This document shows positions 1-9,766 of a stretch of DNA of 64,000 nucleotides, in pieces (position 1 is the stretch's first letter; every line of letters begins with the position of its first letter). The stretch lies in the NCBI RefSeq assembly GCF_001306915.1, contig NZ_LJTC01000002.1, positions 4,787-68,786 of the forward strand. The letters are read 5' to 3'. The DNA comes from Pseudoalteromonas lipolytica (GTDB taxonomy: Bacteria > Pseudomonadota > Gammaproteobacteria > Enterobacterales > Alteromonadaceae). The notes under the pieces were generated by a model. That model saw nothing but the letters and a program-made list of their open reading frames with translations, had not been told where the DNA came from and ran no database searches. Both the position numbers and the translations under genes were made by a program.

Positions 1-467
1 GCTCTAAATGACGTTACAAAGCGACAGCCAAGGCTTGCTGCTGTAGCGAAATCCATATCACTAGGTAAATGAACTAGATTCGTGTCGGCATTATTAATCG
101 CTACATATTCGGCAAAAGAGCCCCAATGTGTAAATCCTGGTTGCGTTTGGGTTGAACAAACTTGTTGGTTGCCAGAATGACAATCAGAGCAACTACCACA
201 GCCATTTACAAACGGCACCGTAACGCGTTCACCCACCTTATAATGACGAACATTTTTGCCTACGGCTTCTATCACGCCAGCAAATTCATGCCCTGGTACA
301 TGGGGCAACTCGATATCTGCGTCGTGTCCTTTCCAGCCATGCCAATCACTGCGGCATACTCCAGTAGCTCGCACACTGACAATTACGCCATCATCCGACA
401 AGTCTGGCTCCTTAACATTCATAACCTTTGGTATTTGACCAAACTTTTCATAAACAACAGCTTTCAT
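1..467 (-). CDS. Zinc-dependent alcohol dehydrogenase, N-terminal part (cut by window edge)
   Basis: The reading frame starts at ATG 467 and runs off the left edge, giving about 155 residues. It begins [16 protein letters not shown] and shows the catalytic-domain zinc ligands of the medium-chain dehydrogenase family: Cys and Asp in [10 protein letters not shown], and His-Glu in PGHEFAG. A structural-zinc cysteine cluster follows, read as [15 protein letters not shown]. The Rossmann NAD(P)-binding part lies outside the window. Family knowledge supports oxidation of an alcohol or reduction of an aldehyde; the substrate cannot be told from this part. It is a separate unit from the rightward neighbours, separated by about 240 bases of noncoding DNA. 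Confidence 0.9.
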   Translation of the reverse strand, partial: MKAVVYEKFGQIPKVMNVKEPDLSDDGVIVSVRATGVCRSDWHGWKGHDADIELPHVPGHEFAGVIEAVGKNVRHYKVGERVTVPFVNGCGSCSDCHSGNQQVCSTQTQPGFTHWGSFAEYVAINNADTNLVHLPSDMDFATAASLGCRFVTSFR

Positions 468-515
468 AACCTAACCACCATTCAAATAAGTATTATCAAC
501 TCATCAATATGTTAC

Positions 516-699
516 TAATTACGACTGGAATTACCTTGCTAAATCAGCTTGAAATTCATCACTTAAAGAAATTATCTGTCTTTTAAAGGGAGAGGAGCGA
601 AGGATTATGACAGTCATAGCATTGCAAATGTTGGAAACCTGTTTTTACTGCTATTGGTGAGTTTTGATATCCCTTTATTTGAGAAATAATTACGACTGG
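516..699. repeat. 13-bp exact direct repeat flanking a noncoding segment
   Basis: TAATTACGACTGG occurs at 516-528 and again at 687-699. The two copies bracket most of the spacer between the alcohol dehydrogenase start and the 3' end of the broken binding-protein gene. It could be a duplicated regulator site or the scar of a past insertion or deletion; the sequence alone does not decide. Confidence 0.5.
607..660 (+). CDS. Possible 17-residue small ORF with a strong ribosome-binding site
   Basis: An ATG at 607 is preceded by a purine-rich GGAGAGGAGCGAAGG stretch and opens a 17-codon frame (MTVIALQMLETCFYCYW) ending in TGA at 658-660. It sits in the noncoding gap between two minus-strand genes and no plus-strand gene follows closely, so a leader-peptide role is not supported. 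It is listed only because the Shine-Dalgarno-like run is unusually good; it may be chance. Confidence 0.15.
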   Translation: MTVIALQMLETCFYCYW

Positions 700-705
700 T
701 TTAAG

Positions 706-1441
706 TCAGTTCTTTTCTATAAGAGACTTTTCAAAAGCTTCTGTTATCCGTTTAATAATTTCAGAGTTAGTGCCCTTCGAAATTGCAAAGCACAGTTTGA
801 TACCTGCTTCTGGCTCTAGCTTAAATACTGGAATCAACAAATTACTGGGGAGGCCCAAGCTTCTTAATCTGTTTTCAATGCTATTGATTGTTTCAACCAT
901 TAGGTCGACCTTTTGTTAAGCAATTGATTGAAACTAATGCCGTCATTGGGTGTTACGTAAAGGTTTACCGCTTCTCTAAGCCCTATGCTCTTCAGATAAT
1001 TGTATTCAAACTCATCACGAGACACTGCAATAGTATATTTTTTTAAATCAGTTAAGCTTTTGATGTCAATGAGCTTATCTGCGAAGGCGAAAAAATAAAA
1101 GTTCTCAACCGGAGATAATGGGCAAAACCAGTGAAAAAGAGACTCCCTTTTTTCATTTCGAATGATTGAATAAATGAGCGTATTTTTTTCTTTAGCTGCT
1201 GTATCATAGGCTCTAGCCCAAGGCTGTAGTGTGATTTCGTAATGAATGTCGGCTTCCCTAAGAATACTTTTAACTCTCTTTGTAGCAATACCTACAATTT
1301 CTTCATTTTTATCTAGATAGTTATATGGCGGCCAATCCTCAGTAACAACATTGAGTTTGGGGATGTCGTTATTAATTGCACTGGCATGGCAGTTCAAAAC
1401 TGTCATGAGCGCAAATAGAGCAAGCAGCAGCTTGATTCCAT
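706..1441 (-). pseudogene. Periplasmic solute-binding protein (SBP_bac_3 type), frameshifted
   Basis: The first piece (1406 to 900) carries a typical binding-protein N-terminus, VVTEDWPPYNYLDKNEEIVG, and ends at a TAA overlapping the ATG of the second piece (900 to 706), which continues the family C-terminus. Adding one base in the AAAAGG run near 910 joins them as NKKVDLMVETINS, which fits the usual family wording at that point. A second defect is likely at the 5' end: a hydrophobic signal peptide (IKLLLALFALMTVLNCHASA) is encoded upstream of codon 1406, but the only nearby ATG (1441) is one base out of frame with it. It was probably a periplasmic amino-acid-type binding protein, unlinked to any permease here. 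It is either a decaying gene or carries sequencing errors at homopolymers. Confidence 0.75.
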
Positions 1442-1556
1442 CTCCAGAAATTACGAGTTAGTCATTAATATTGTAGTTCTTCTTCTCCCAAAATCTAATA
1501 ATAGTCTTTCGCATTGCTTCTTGTTATGTTTGACTTGAAAGTTGCCAATTAAAGAA

Positions 1557-1594
1557 ATATTCTTTTCTTTGATCGTTAAAAATTGAAAGAATAT
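1557..1594. promoter_or_regulatory. Inverted repeat just upstream of the Lrp-type gene
   Basis: ATATTCTTT at 1557-1565 is mirrored exactly by AAAGAATAT at 1586-1594, ending four bases before the ATG at 1599. AT-rich dyads of this kind are typical of Lrp/AsnC-family operators, so autoregulation is a reasonable inference. No binding consensus for this particular regulator is known to me. Confidence 0.35.
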
Positions 1595-1598
1595 AACA

Positions 1599-2063
1599 AT
1601 GAACACGCTAACTAAGATAGATACTGATATTTTAAATTATATGCAGAGAGATGGACGCCTGACGAATGCAAAGTTAGCCAGCAAGTTAGCGATGAGTGAG
1701 TCCCCCTGTTGGCGTAGATTAAGGCGTTTAGAGGAGGAAGGTTATATCGAAAGTTACCAAGCCAATTTAGACAGACGTAAACTCGGCTTTGGTGTACTAG
1801 CTTTTGTACAATTAACTTTCATAGAACACGATAGTAAGACAACCGCTATTTTTGAAGGTGTTATCAAAAATTGCGATCAGGTACTTTCTTGCCACAATAC
1901 AACAGGTGACGCTGATTTTTTATTACAGGTTGTCGCAAAAAACTTAGATGATTATAGCCAATTCATCGATAACACTTTGCGTAAATTACCTGGCGTTACA
2001 GCTATTCGCTCAAATTTATCACTACGAGAACTCAAAGCATCTTCTAGACTTCCTATTGGCTAA
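1599..2063 (+). CDS. Lrp/AsnC family transcriptional regulator
   Basis: The 154-residue protein has the classic two-domain layout: an AsnC-type winged helix-turn-helix over about residues 5-65 (DTDILNYMQRDGRLTNAKLA followed by SESPCWRRLRRLEEEGYI) and a ligand-sensing RAM domain over about 70-150. The family binds amino acids and controls amino-acid uptake or metabolism. It is transcribed divergently from the frameshifted solute-binding protein gene, whose expression it may once have controlled (inference). The length matches the family. It is closer to the many local AsnC-like regulators than to global Lrp, and its target cannot be named. Confidence 0.9.
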   Translation: MNTLTKIDTDILNYMQRDGRLTNAKLASKLAMSESPCWRRLRRLEEEGYIESYQANLDRRKLGFGVLAFVQLTFIEHDSKTTAIFEGVIKNCDQVLSCHNTTGDADFLLQVVAKNLDDYSQFIDNTLRKLPGVTAIRSNLSLRELKASSRLPIG

Positions 2064-2140
2064 GAGTTGTTTTGGTTTATTGCCGTATGTTCCTAGCTTA
2101 ATAGATAACCTAGAGTATTTTTTCAAATTGCCAAAAAAAC

Positions 2141-2189
2141 AAAAAGAGCATTGTATATAGCGCGATATAAATCACGCTTACAATGCTCT
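2141..2189 (-). terminator. Factor-independent terminator downstream of pyrF
   Basis: AGAGCATTGTA (2145-2155) pairs with TACAATGCTCT (2179-2189). On the minus strand the hairpin is followed at once by a T-rich run read from the poly-A tracts at 2132-2144. It lies 28 bases beyond the pyrF stop and also sits in the convergent gap after the Lrp-type gene. Confidence 0.8.
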
Positions 2190-2216
2190 TTAGAGACTAT
2201 TTCAAAATAACGAGGG

Positions 2217-2921
2217 TTATTTTAGTGAGTCGTTAATTTCTCTTAATGTTGCAACTGGGTCTGCCGATTGGGTGATTGGGCGGCCTACAACTAAATAGTC
2301 GCTGCCATCTTCAACGGCTTGTTTTGGTGTCATGATGCGCTTTTGATCGCCTGCATCGCTGCCTGCTGGGCGAATACCCGGAGTAACCAGTTTAAAGTCT
2401 GTGCCAAGTTCTGCTTTTAGCTTTTTCGCTTCTTGTGCTGAGCACACTACCCCGTCAAGGCCTGACTCTTTGGCAAGTTTTGCTAGATAAATTACTTGCT
2501 CTTCTGGCGTTTTATCTACACCTAAACGAGTAAGTTCTGCGGCATCCATACTGGTTAGTACAGTTACTGCAATCAGTAATGGTGCGTCATCACCAAACTG
2601 CTCTAAAGCTTGTTTGGCTTTGGTCATCATTTCAACGCCACCAGAGGCATGCACGTTAACCATCCATACACCCATTTTTGCAGCTGCTGTTACAGCTTTA
2701 GCCACTGTATTTGGAATATCATGAAATTTTAGGTCTAAGAATACATCAAACCCTAAGTCGATTAGTTCCTTAACAAAGCTAGGGCCAAAATACGTGAACA
2801 TTTCTTTGCCTACTTTAAGGCGACACGTATCAGGCGATAATTGCTTTACAAACGCAAGAGCTGTTTGCTGATCATCATAATCAAGGGCAATTAATACTTT
2901 TTTTGAATCTTCGACAGACAT
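2217..2921 (-). CDS. pyrF: Orotidine 5'-phosphate decarboxylase
   Basis: This 234-residue TIM-barrel enzyme converts OMP to UMP, the last step of de novo pyrimidine synthesis. It shows the catalytic Asp-Lys-Asp array in [11 protein letters not shown] (about residues 63-73), the N-terminal LIALDYDD strand, and the phosphate-binding end [14 protein letters not shown] and YLVVGRPIT. Length and start match bacterial PyrF; AGGAAA precedes the ATG at 2921. It follows lapB by 32 bases on the same strand, the order lapA-lapB-pyrF also found in E. coli, and is closed by a strong terminator. Confidence 0.98.
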   Translation of the reverse strand: MSVEDSKKVLIALDYDDQQTALAFVKQLSPDTCRLKVGKEMFTYFGPSFVKELIDLGFDVFLDLKFHDIPNTVAKAVTAAAKMGVWMVNVHASGGVEMMTKAKQALEQFGDDAPLLIAVTVLTSMDAAELTRLGVDKTPEEQVIYLAKLAKESGLDGVVCSAQEAKKLKAELGTDFKLVTPGIRPAGSDAGDQKRIMTPKQAVEDGSDYLVVGRPITQSADPVATLREINDSLK

Positions 2922-2953
2922 AACTTTCCTAAAAACTAATGGACTAATATGAA

Positions 2954-4090
2954 TTAAAAACCGTCTATGCCACGGCTTGGAACAATTGTTTCCCAGTGCT
3001 TACAAGATGGACATACCCAATAAATGGTATGACTGGTAAAGCCACAGTGTTGGCACTGAAAATCAGGTTTGGTTGCGATATAAGACGTAACTAGCTTATC
3101 GATTTGATCGAGTACATCTTTAATATCGTTGTTTTGTTTAGCAAGTAGCTGTAATAAAAAGCTAAAGCCACGAATAGTCGGATGACGCTTTAAACTATCC
3201 GTTAAAAATTTAATTGCTTGCTCGATGTGGCCTTGCTCAAGTAAAGCTTGGCAGTGTTTTATTTTTATTAATACACCACCTTTATCGAGCAATTCATTGA
3301 GCAATTCGTAAAACTGATGCGTCAAATTAAGCTTTTGATAGCTCAGTGCTAATTCTTCAATAAACACTGGCGCAAAAAACGTGAACTGGCTAATCAGCTC
3401 ACGCCAATAGTAAATTGCTTTTACATAATCTTCTTTAGTGAAAGCACTGTGGCCAAGCTCATACAACGGGCGAATAGCTTTGTAGTTTAAGCTAATGGCT
3501 TTACGCATAATCTGCGTATCATTATCTTGTAAGGCGGCTTCACAGTAAAAATTGGCAATGGCTTTTACATGCTGAGGTTTAGTGAACAACTCATTGTGGG
3601 CCTCGTACATGTTAATGCCCTTTTCCCATTCACGTGTTTGTGAATAAAGATTAATAATTGGCTCTAACGCTTCTTTATAGCCTGCCTTAACAAGCCAAAC
3701 TAAATGCTCTTCTGCACCATCTAACAAGCCTGCCATTATGTAGTCTTCAGCGAGCTCTAAGCGGCTGGTTGCAGCTTGTTGCTCATCAAGACTTGGGTGT
3801 TTTAATAGCAGCTCATGAATTTTAATAGCGCGGTCAAGTTCGCCACGGCGGCGGAACATAGTGGCAAGCGTTGAATAGTGTTCAACTGAATCAGCGGCAA
3901 CTTCGAGTAGATTAATAAGGTGTTCTAAGCCTTGGTCTTCTTCTCTGTCTAAGAGAAATTTAAGGCCTTTAGAATATTCAGAGGTAATTTGGCGATTAAG
4001 CTGATGAGCTTGGTTTTTAGCGCTGTTTTTACCCATTATCCAACCGTAACCGGCTGCAACGGGTAAAAGTAAAAACAGAAGCTCAATCAT
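2954..4090 (-). CDS. lapB: Lipopolysaccharide assembly protein B (TPR and rubredoxin-type metal site)
   Basis: This 378-residue cytoplasmic-face membrane protein has one N-terminal membrane segment ([19 protein letters not shown]), a run of TPR helices across most of the protein, and a C-terminal rubredoxin-like knuckle with paired cysteines CQHCGF and CPSCKHW. In E. coli, LapB (YciM) controls FtsH-mediated degradation of LpxC and so sets the rate of lipid A synthesis. It lies two bases after lapA and 32 bases before pyrF, so lapA, lapB and pyrF are probably co-transcribed. The lipid A genes kdsB, lpxK and msbA occur elsewhere in this window. Confidence 0.96.
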   Translation of the reverse strand: MIELLFLLLPVAAGYGWIMGKNSAKNQAHQLNRQITSEYSKGLKFLLDREEDQGLEHLINLLEVAADSVEHYSTLATMFRRRGELDRAIKIHELLLKHPSLDEQQAATSRLELAEDYIMAGLLDGAEEHLVWLVKAGYKEALEPIINLYSQTREWEKGINMYEAHNELFTKPQHVKAIANFYCEAALQDNDTQIMRKAISLNYKAIRPLYELGHSAFTKEDYVKAIYYWRELISQFTFFAPVFIEELALSYQKLNLTHQFYELLNELLDKGGVLIKIKHCQALLEQGHIEQAIKFLTDSLKRHPTIRGFSFLLQLLAKQNNDIKDVLDQIDKLVTSYIATKPDFQCQHCGFTSHTIYWVCPSCKHWETIVPSRGIDGF

Positions 4091-4092
4091 GA

Positions 4093-4374
4093 TTAGGTGT
4101 CTTTATTAGCAACAAGCTTTTTATTGTTTTTTTCAGGCGCTAATTTTTTCTTTAAGCGATAATTTTGCCACTTTAACTGAGAAAACAGTGTAAAGCTTAT
4201 AAAACAACCAATTGCGACACCTAAAATAAAGCAGATACTTATTACTACAGCTAAGGGCAAAGTATTACTGGCGATTAAATAATTGATTTGCACCAATTGT
4301 GGATTCTGTGAACCAAGTACAAACGCAATAAATAAACACAGCGCAATTAATACAATTTTTAATACCCTAAACAA
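4093..4374 (-). CDS. lapA: Lipopolysaccharide assembly protein A (DUF1049)
   Basis: This 93-residue protein has two membrane segments (about residues 4-22 and 38-65) separated by a short loop with the family's GSQNPQ and VQINY motifs, and a basic cytoplasmic tail. LapA works with LapB in controlling lipid A synthesis. The start is a TTG codon at 4374, supported by a well-placed AGGAG seven bases upstream; no ATG gives a complete first membrane segment. It follows ihfB by 20 bases and abuts lapB. Confidence 0.93.
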   Translation of the reverse strand: MFRVLKIVLIALCLFIAFVLGSQNPQLVQINYLIASNTLPLAVVISICFILGVAIGCFISFTLFSQLKWQNYRLKKKLAPEKNNKKLVANKDT

Positions 4375-4394
4375 GTAACTACTCCTGTATAAAA

Positions 4395-4682
4395 CTAGGC
4401 AATACTCGCATTTACGCGGTCACGTAATTCTTTACCTGGTTTAAAATGTGGTACGTGCTTACCGTCTAACTCAACTGTTTCGCCAGTCTTTGGATTACGA
4501 CCTGTGCGAGGAGAACGATAATGCAATGAGAAACTTCCAAAGCCACGGATCTCAATGCGATCTGAGCTAGATAATGAGCCGGCCATTTGTTCAAGAATTT
4601 CTTTAACGGCATTTTCAACATCTTTCACAGGGATGTGTGCGTGTTGCTCGGCAAGTTGTTCTATCAATTCTGACTTAGTCAT
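4395..4682 (-). CDS. ihfB: Integration host factor beta subunit
   Basis: This 95-residue HU/IHF-fold protein has the DNA-bending arm visible as [15 protein letters not shown] and the core [13 protein letters not shown]. It forms the IHF heterodimer with IhfA, which is not in this window, and bends DNA at recombination, replication and promoter sites. It lies downstream of rpsA in the same orientation, as in E. coli, with a hairpin in the 65-base gap. AAGGA precedes the ATG. Confidence 0.98.
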   Translation of the reverse strand: MTKSELIEQLAEQHAHIPVKDVENAVKEILEQMAGSLSSSDRIEIRGFGSFSLHYRSPRTGRNPKTGETVELDGKHVPHFKPGKELRDRVNASIA

Positions 4683-4706
4683 AGCGTTTCCTTAAAGAGT
4701 GGTAAA

Positions 4707-4728
4707 GGAAGGGCAAAACTGCCCTTCC
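4707..4728 (-). terminator. Hairpin between rpsA and ihfB
   Basis: GGAAGGGC (4707-4714) pairs with GCCCTTCC (4721-4728). The run of T after the stem on the minus strand is short (TTTACC), so it may act as a partial terminator or an RNA-stability element rather than a full stop between rpsA and ihfB. Confidence 0.5.
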
Positions 4729-4747
4729 AATTTTAAAAGACTAGATA

Positions 4748-6415
4748 TTAGTCTTTTTGAGCATTTTTGAATGCTGCAGCCATAGCGTTTTCGAACGCTG
4801 GCTCTTCTTTCTTAAGCTTCTCTAGTACTTCTTTCTCTTCTGCTTCGAAAAGAGCTTTAACAGATAAGCTTAAAGTGCGGTTCTTACGATCAACACCAAC
4901 GTATTTCGCTTCGATTTCGTCGCCTGCAGAAACTACAGTAGTAGCATCTTCAACACGCTCTTGAGCGATATCAGCTACACGGATGTAACCTTCAACGCCT
5001 TCGATTAGCTCAACAGTTGCGCCTTTCGCATCAACTTCAGTCACTTTACCTTTAACAATAGCACCTTTTTTGTTTGCGTCCAGGTAGTTATTGAATGGGT
5101 CAGCTTCGATTTGTTTAACGCCTAGAGAGATACGCTCACGCTCTGGGTCAACTTGTAATACGATAGCAGTGATTTCGTCGCCTTTCTTGAATTCACGTAC
5201 AGCTTCTTCGCCTGGTGTGTTCCAAGAAATGTCTGAAAGGTGAACAAGACCGTCAATACCGCCTTCAAGACCGATGAAGATACCGAAGTCAGTGATTGAT
5301 TTGATCTTACCAGTAACTTGGTCGCCTTTGTTTTGTAGACGAGCAAATTCTTGCCATGGGTTAGCAATACATTGCTTAAGACCAAGAGAAATACGACGAC
5401 GCTCTTCGTCGATTTCAAGAACCATAACTTCAACAGTGTCACCTAGTGAAACAACTTTTGAAGGGTGGATGTTCTTGTTAGTCCAATCCATTTCAGAAAC
5501 GTGTACTAGACCTTCTACGCCTTCTTCGATTTCAACGAAACAACCGTAGTCTGTAAGGTTAGTTACACGACCAGAAAGCTTAGAACCTTCTGGGTAACGA
5601 CCAGCGATAGCTGCCCATGGATCTTCGCCAAGCTGTTTAAGGCCTAGAGATACACGAGTCTTTTCTTTGTCGAATTTAAGAACTTTAACTGCGATTTCGT
5701 CGCCAACATTAACGATTTCTGAAGGGTGCTTAACACGCTTCCACGCCATGTCTGTGATGTGTAGTAGACCGTCAACACCACCAAGGTCAACGAACGCACC
5801 GTAGTCAGTAAGGTTCTTAACGATACCTTTAACTTCTTGACCTTCAACAAGGTTAGCAAGAAGTTCTTCACGCTCTTGTGAGTTCTCTGATTCGATAACT
5901 GCACGGCGAGAAACAACAACGTTGTTACGTTTTTGGTCAAGCTTGATTACTTTGAACTCAAGCTCTTTACCTTCAAGGTGAGTTGTGTCACGTACTGGAC
6001 GAACATCAACAAGTGAACCAGGTAGGAAGGCACGGATTGAATCAACTTCAACAGTGAAACCGCCTTTAACTTTACCGTTGATAACACCAGTAACAGTCTC
6101 TTGCTCTTCACATGCTTTTTCTAAGCGGATCCACGCTTCGTGACGCTTCGCTTTCTCACGAGAAAGGATAGTTTCACCGAAACCGTCTTCGATTGCGTCT
6201 AAAGCAACATCTACTTCGTCGCCAACAGCAACTTCTAGTTCACCAGCAGCATTTTTGAATTGCTCAGCAGGGATTGCACTTTCAGATTTAAGACCAGCAT
6301 CAACAAGTACGATGTTGTTCTCGATTGAGATAACAGTACCTTTAACGATAGAGCCTTGCTCTGCTTCAAAACCCTTAAGGCTTTCTTCAAATAACTGCGC
6401 AAAATTTTCTGACAT
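4748..6415 (-). CDS. rpsA: 30S ribosomal protein S1
   Basis: This 555-residue protein is built from six S1 (OB-fold) repeats, seen as recurring patterns such as [40 protein letters not shown] and [21 protein letters not shown]1 binds mRNA on the 30S platform and unfolds structured leaders. Length matches the E. coli protein (557). It sits between cmk and ihfB as in enteric bacteria. S1 is classically autoregulated through its leader; the 98-base cmk-rpsA gap is where such a leader would lie, but I cannot identify a specific structure there. Confidence 0.98.
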   Translation of the reverse strand: MSENFAQLFEESLKGFEAEQGSIVKGTVISIENNIVLVDAGLKSESAIPAEQFKNAAGELEVAVGDEVDVALDAIEDGFGETILSREKAKRHEAWIRLEKACEEQETVTGVINGKVKGGFTVEVDSIRAFLPGSLVDVRPVRDTTHLEGKELEFKVIKLDQKRNNVVVSRRAVIESENSQEREELLANLVEGQEVKGIVKNLTDYGAFVDLGGVDGLLHITDMAWKRVKHPSEIVNVGDEIAVKVLKFDKEKTRVSLGLKQLGEDPWAAIAGRYPEGSKLSGRVTNLTDYGCFVEIEEGVEGLVHVSEMDWTNKNIHPSKVVSLGDTVEVMVLEIDEERRRISLGLKQCIANPWQEFARLQNKGDQVTGKIKSITDFGIFIGLEGGIDGLVHLSDISWNTPGEEAVREFKKGDEITAIVLQVDPERERISLGVKQIEADPFNNYLDANKKGAIVKGKVTEVDAKGATVELIEGVEGYIRVADIAQERVEDATTVVSAGDEIEAKYVGVDRKNRTLSLSVKALFEAEEKEVLEKLKKEEPAFENAMAAAFKNAQKD

Positions 6416-6513
6416 TATACGTCTCTAAATAATTAAATAACCAATTAGCAACCATGCTGCATGGGGTTGTTAAAATAGCACTGGCTTCCTGCCGGCACCT
6501 TAATAAATTACTT

Positions 6514-7221
6514 TTAAGCTTTTGGAAGCTTTCCTGCAAGTACTGCTTCGTCGAGTAAAGTTAAAACTTTATCAAACACTTGCATTGCATTGAGCTCGCT
6601 AGTATCAAGCTCAATGGCGTCTTCTGCAGGAACAAGCGGCGCAACTTCACGCGTCATATCACGGTGATCGCGAGCTTTTATGTCCTCAAGTAGACCACTT
6701 AGTGTAACATCAAGACCGCGTTCGTTCAACTCAGCAAAGCGACGACGAGCGCGCTCTTCAGCTGATGCGGTTAAATAAATCTTCAATGGTGCATCTGGGA
6801 ACACAACTGTGCCCATGTCACGACCATCGGCAATTAAGCCGCTCTCAGTACGAAACGCACGTTGACGACGTAATAATGCTTCTCTCACCCGTGGTAATGC
6901 AGCAATCTTTGATGCCGCAGCACCCACTTCTTCGTTACGAATTGTGGTTGTGACGTCTTCGCCTTCCAAGACAATTTTAGAAGTATGCGTTTGGCTATCG
7001 ACCAAAAACTGTACATCTAAGTTTGCAGCTAGCGGAACTAGCGCATCTTCATTATCTAGTTCAATTTGATGATGAAGCGCTGCAAGTGACAGCACACGGT
7101 AAATCGCTCCACTGTCTAATACATCCCAACCTAATTTCTCGGCTAACAAGCGACAAACAGTTCCTTTACCTGAACCACTTGGGCCATCGATGGTGATTAC
7201 GGGCATTGATAACGCCTGCAT
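6514..7221 (-). CDS. cmk: Cytidylate kinase
   Basis: This 235-residue P-loop kinase phosphorylates CMP and dCMP. The Walker A motif GPSGSGKGT lies near the N-terminus; [20 protein letters not shown] and the lid region [13 protein letters not shown] are family-typical. ATG 7221 is chosen because AGGAGG lies six bases upstream; an internal ATG five codons later gives the commonest family N-terminus (MPVITIDG). It lies in the serC-aroA-cmk-rpsA order, with about 100 bases on each side. Confidence 0.97.
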   Translation of the reverse strand: MQALSMPVITIDGPSGSGKGTVCRLLAEKLGWDVLDSGAIYRVLSLAALHHQIELDNEDALVPLAANLDVQFLVDSQTHTSKIVLEGEDVTTTIRNEEVGAAASKIAALPRVREALLRRQRAFRTESGLIADGRDMGTVVFPDAPLKIYLTASAEERARRRFAELNERGLDVTLSGLLEDIKARDHRDMTREVAPLVPAEDAIELDTSELNAMQVFDKVLTLLDEAVLAGKLPKA

Positions 7222-7325
7222 TTATAACCTCCTGCAATGCACACCAAAATAAAACCGCGATATTATACGCCAGTTCTTGAAATAGATCCGCATTTAGAAT
7301 GTAACTTTTTATATTTTCTTCTGTT

Positions 7326-8606
7326 TTATTGACTTGAGACAGACTCTAGTACTTTGAAAAACGTTGGAAAAGTTTTGTATGTACACTTAGGATCGTTAAT
7401 GGTTATTGGCTTTCCGCCAACGGCAACCATTGCAAAACACATGGCAATACGATGATCGTTATAGGTATCAATCGCTACATCGTTAAAAGTGTCTGGTGGT
7501 GTAATTTCGATGAAATCTTCACCTTCAACCACTTCTGCGCCAACTTTACGAAGCTCTGTCGCCATGGCATATAAGCGATCTGTTTCTTTGACACGCCAGT
7601 TATAGATATTACGAATTGCTGTTTTACCTTTTGCAAAAAGCGCAACAGTGGCGAGTGTCATTGCCGCATCAGGGATTGCATTGGCATCAATATCAACCGC
7701 GTTTAGCTCGCCTTTACGAACCACCAGCTTTTCATCGTACCAATCGATTTTGGCGCCTACTTGTTCCATCACTTTAGCAAAACCAATATCACCTTGAACA
7801 GATGCCGCACCTACCCCGTTAATTTCAATTTCGCCACCTGCTATTGCAGCCGCCGCAACAAAATAAGAGGCGCTTGATGCATCACCTTCAACCATAATGC
7901 GCTCAAGTGCTTGATACTGCTGACATCCATTAACGTAAAATGTTTCGTAATTGTCATGGCTTACAGTAACGCCAAAGCGCTTCATTACATCTAGGGTAAT
8001 GTCAATGTAAGGCTTTGATACCAGAGTACCTTTAATGGTGATTTCTGTATCGCCATTAAATAATGGTGCTGCCATTAGTAACGCTGTTAAGAACTGGCTA
8101 GAAATGCTGCCATCAATTTCAACTTTACCACCGTTGATTTTGCCGCCTTTAATGGCCAGTGGTGGATAATCTTTATGCTTAAGGTATTCAACATCACCAC
8201 CCAGTGCTTGCAGTGCATCTACCAAATGGCCGATTGGGCGCTCTTCCATACGAGGCTCACCCACCAGCTGGTACTCGCCTTCTACAGCAGCTAAAACCGC
8301 TGTCAGTGGACGATAAGCAGTACCGGCATTACCTAAAAATAAAGGCTCACTCGGAGTTTTAAATTTACCTGCAACACCCTCTACGGTAGCCACTGTTTTA
8401 TCTTCATTAAGCGATACATTCACGCCTAGAAGATTTAATGCACCTAACATGTGACGAATGTCATCACTATCTAGTAGGTTTTCAACAACCGTTGTGCCCT
8501 CTGCAAGAGCAGCAAGCAGTAAGATACGGTTTGATAAGCTTTTTGAGCCTGGCAGTGTCACACTACCATTTACCTTTGTAATCGGTTCAAGACGAAGCTG
8601 TTCCAT
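7326..8606 (-). CDS. aroA: 3-phosphoshikimate 1-carboxyvinyltransferase (EPSP synthase)
   Basis: This 426-residue enzyme joins PEP to shikimate-3-phosphate in aromatic amino acid synthesis. Visible motifs include [18 protein letters not shown] near residue 20, [15 protein letters not shown] near 95 and the C-terminal [11 protein letters not shown]. The [10 protein letters not shown] wording is that of the glyphosate-sensitive class I enzymes. It starts two bases after the serC stop, so the two are translated as a coupled pair, as in E. coli serC-aroA. Confidence 0.98.
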   Translation of the reverse strand: MEQLRLEPITKVNGSVTLPGSKSLSNRILLLAALAEGTTVVENLLDSDDIRHMLGALNLLGVNVSLNEDKTVATVEGVAGKFKTPSEPLFLGNAGTAYRPLTAVLAAVEGEYQLVGEPRMEERPIGHLVDALQALGGDVEYLKHKDYPPLAIKGGKINGGKVEIDGSISSQFLTALLMAAPLFNGDTEITIKGTLVSKPYIDITLDVMKRFGVTVSHDNYETFYVNGCQQYQALERIMVEGDASSASYFVAAAAIAGGEIEINGVGAASVQGDIGFAKVMEQVGAKIDWYDEKLVVRKGELNAVDIDANAIPDAAMTLATVALFAKGKTAIRNIYNWRVKETDRLYAMATELRKVGAEVVEGEDFIEITPPDTFNDVAIDTYNDHRIAMCFAMVAVGGKPITINDPKCTYKTFPTFFKVLESVSSQ

Positions 8607-8608
8607 AA

Positions 8609-9697
8609 TTAGCTGTTCTCCTTGGCGAATTTTTCCATAAAATTAACCAAGGCTTGAACACCTTCTAGTGGCATCGCATTATAAATGCTTGCGCGCATAC
8701 CACCGACAATACGGTGACCTTCAAGGGCTAATAAGCCTGCTTCTTTTGACTCACTAATGAATTTATCATTCAGTGATTCGTCGTTTAGCCAAAACGGAAC
8801 GTTCATACGCGAACGGCAATGCTTAGCAACTTTGTTGCTGTAAAAATCTGAGCTATCAATATAGTTGTAAAGAAGTTCTGCTTTTGCGATGTTTTGTTCT
8901 TCCATCGCTTTAACGCCGCCGTTTGCTTCAAGCCATTCAAATACTTCAGCAGCTAAGTACCACGCAAATGTCGGTGGCGTGTTATACATGCTGCCTTGTT
9001 TTGCTTCTAAGGCGTAATCAAGAATACCTGGCTTGGCAAGACCTTCACGCTCAAGAAGTGTTTTGCGAATAATAACAATCGATAAACCAGACGGGCCAAT
9101 ATTCTTTTGTGCCCCAGCGTAAATAAGATCAAACTGATTTACGTCAAACTCGCGCGATAAAATAGTCGATGACATATCAGCCACAATCGGTGCTGATGGG
9201 TGTGATGGTACGTCAAAAATTTCGATACCATCGACGGTTTCATTCGGACAATAGTGAATGTACGACGCATCAGCAGGTAATTCCCAGCTGCTTGCTGGTT
9301 TTATAGAGAACTGGCCATTTTGCTGCTCATCATCACGTACATTGATGCTTTCAACTGCAGTGAATTTTGCTGCTTCTGACGTGGCCCCTTTAGACCACAC
9401 ACCGTTTTCACAGTACACGGCTGGCTTATCATCAAGGTGAAGATTGAGTGGTACAGCACTGAATTGACCACGGCCACCGCCGTGCATAAATAACACTTCA
9501 AACTCATCGCTAATATTCATTAAACGACGCAGGCTTGCTTCACATTTAGTGGTAAGCGCTAAAAAGTCGCTGCTGCGATGGCTAATTTCCATCACAGAGA
9601 CACCTAAACCTTGCCAATCTATAAATTCTTTTTGTGCTTTTTGCATAACTGCCGGCGGTAGCATTGCCGGTCCTGCACAAAAATTATACTTAGTCAT
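8609..9697 (-). CDS. serC: Phosphoserine aminotransferase
   Basis: This 362-residue class V PLP-dependent aminotransferase makes 3-phosphoserine (serine pathway) and 4-phosphohydroxythreonine (vitamin B6 pathway). The N-terminus [14 protein letters not shown], the [15 protein letters not shown] stretch and the PLP lysine in [12 protein letters not shown] are diagnostic. It is the first gene of serC-aroA and lies downstream of gyrA behind a strong terminator. Confidence 0.98.
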   Translation of the reverse strand: MTKYNFCAGPAMLPPAVMQKAQKEFIDWQGLGVSVMEISHRSSDFLALTTKCEASLRRLMNISDEFEVLFMHGGGRGQFSAVPLNLHLDDKPAVYCENGVWSKGATSEAAKFTAVESINVRDDEQQNGQFSIKPASSWELPADASYIHYCPNETVDGIEIFDVPSHPSAPIVADMSSTILSREFDVNQFDLIYAGAQKNIGPSGLSIVIIRKTLLEREGLAKPGILDYALEAKQGSMYNTPPTFAWYLAAEVFEWLEANGGVKAMEEQNIAKAELLYNYIDSSDFYSNKVAKHCRSRMNVPFWLNDESLNDKFISESKEAGLLALEGHRIVGGMRASIYNAMPLEGVQALVNFMEKFAKENS

Positions 9698-9731
9698 TAC
9701 TTTGCCTCATTCCAGTAATTATAGTGCGGAT

Positions 9732-9757
9732 AAAAAAAGCGGCCGAAGCCGCTTTTT
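9732..9757 (-). terminator. Terminator after gyrA
   Basis: AAAAAGCGGC (9734-9743) and GCCGCTTTTT (9748-9757) form a GC-rich stem flanked by A and T runs. On the minus strand the loop is TTCG closed by C-G, the very stable UUCG tetraloop. It lies between gyrA and serC. Confidence 0.9.
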
Positions 9758-9766
9758 AAATCAATG

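Noticed and set aside
162..518. Plus-strand open frame of 118 codons at the left end
   Set aside because: It runs antisense to a clear zinc alcohol dehydrogenase N-terminus and has no ribosome-binding site or family resemblance.
1948..2160. Plus-strand frame of 70 codons across the end of the Lrp-type gene
   Set aside because: It begins inside that coding sequence in another frame and ends in the pyrF terminator; its composition fits chance.
6416..6513. Structured S1 autoregulatory leader before rpsA
   Set aside because: I could not identify a convincing hairpin set by eye; comparative folding would be needed.
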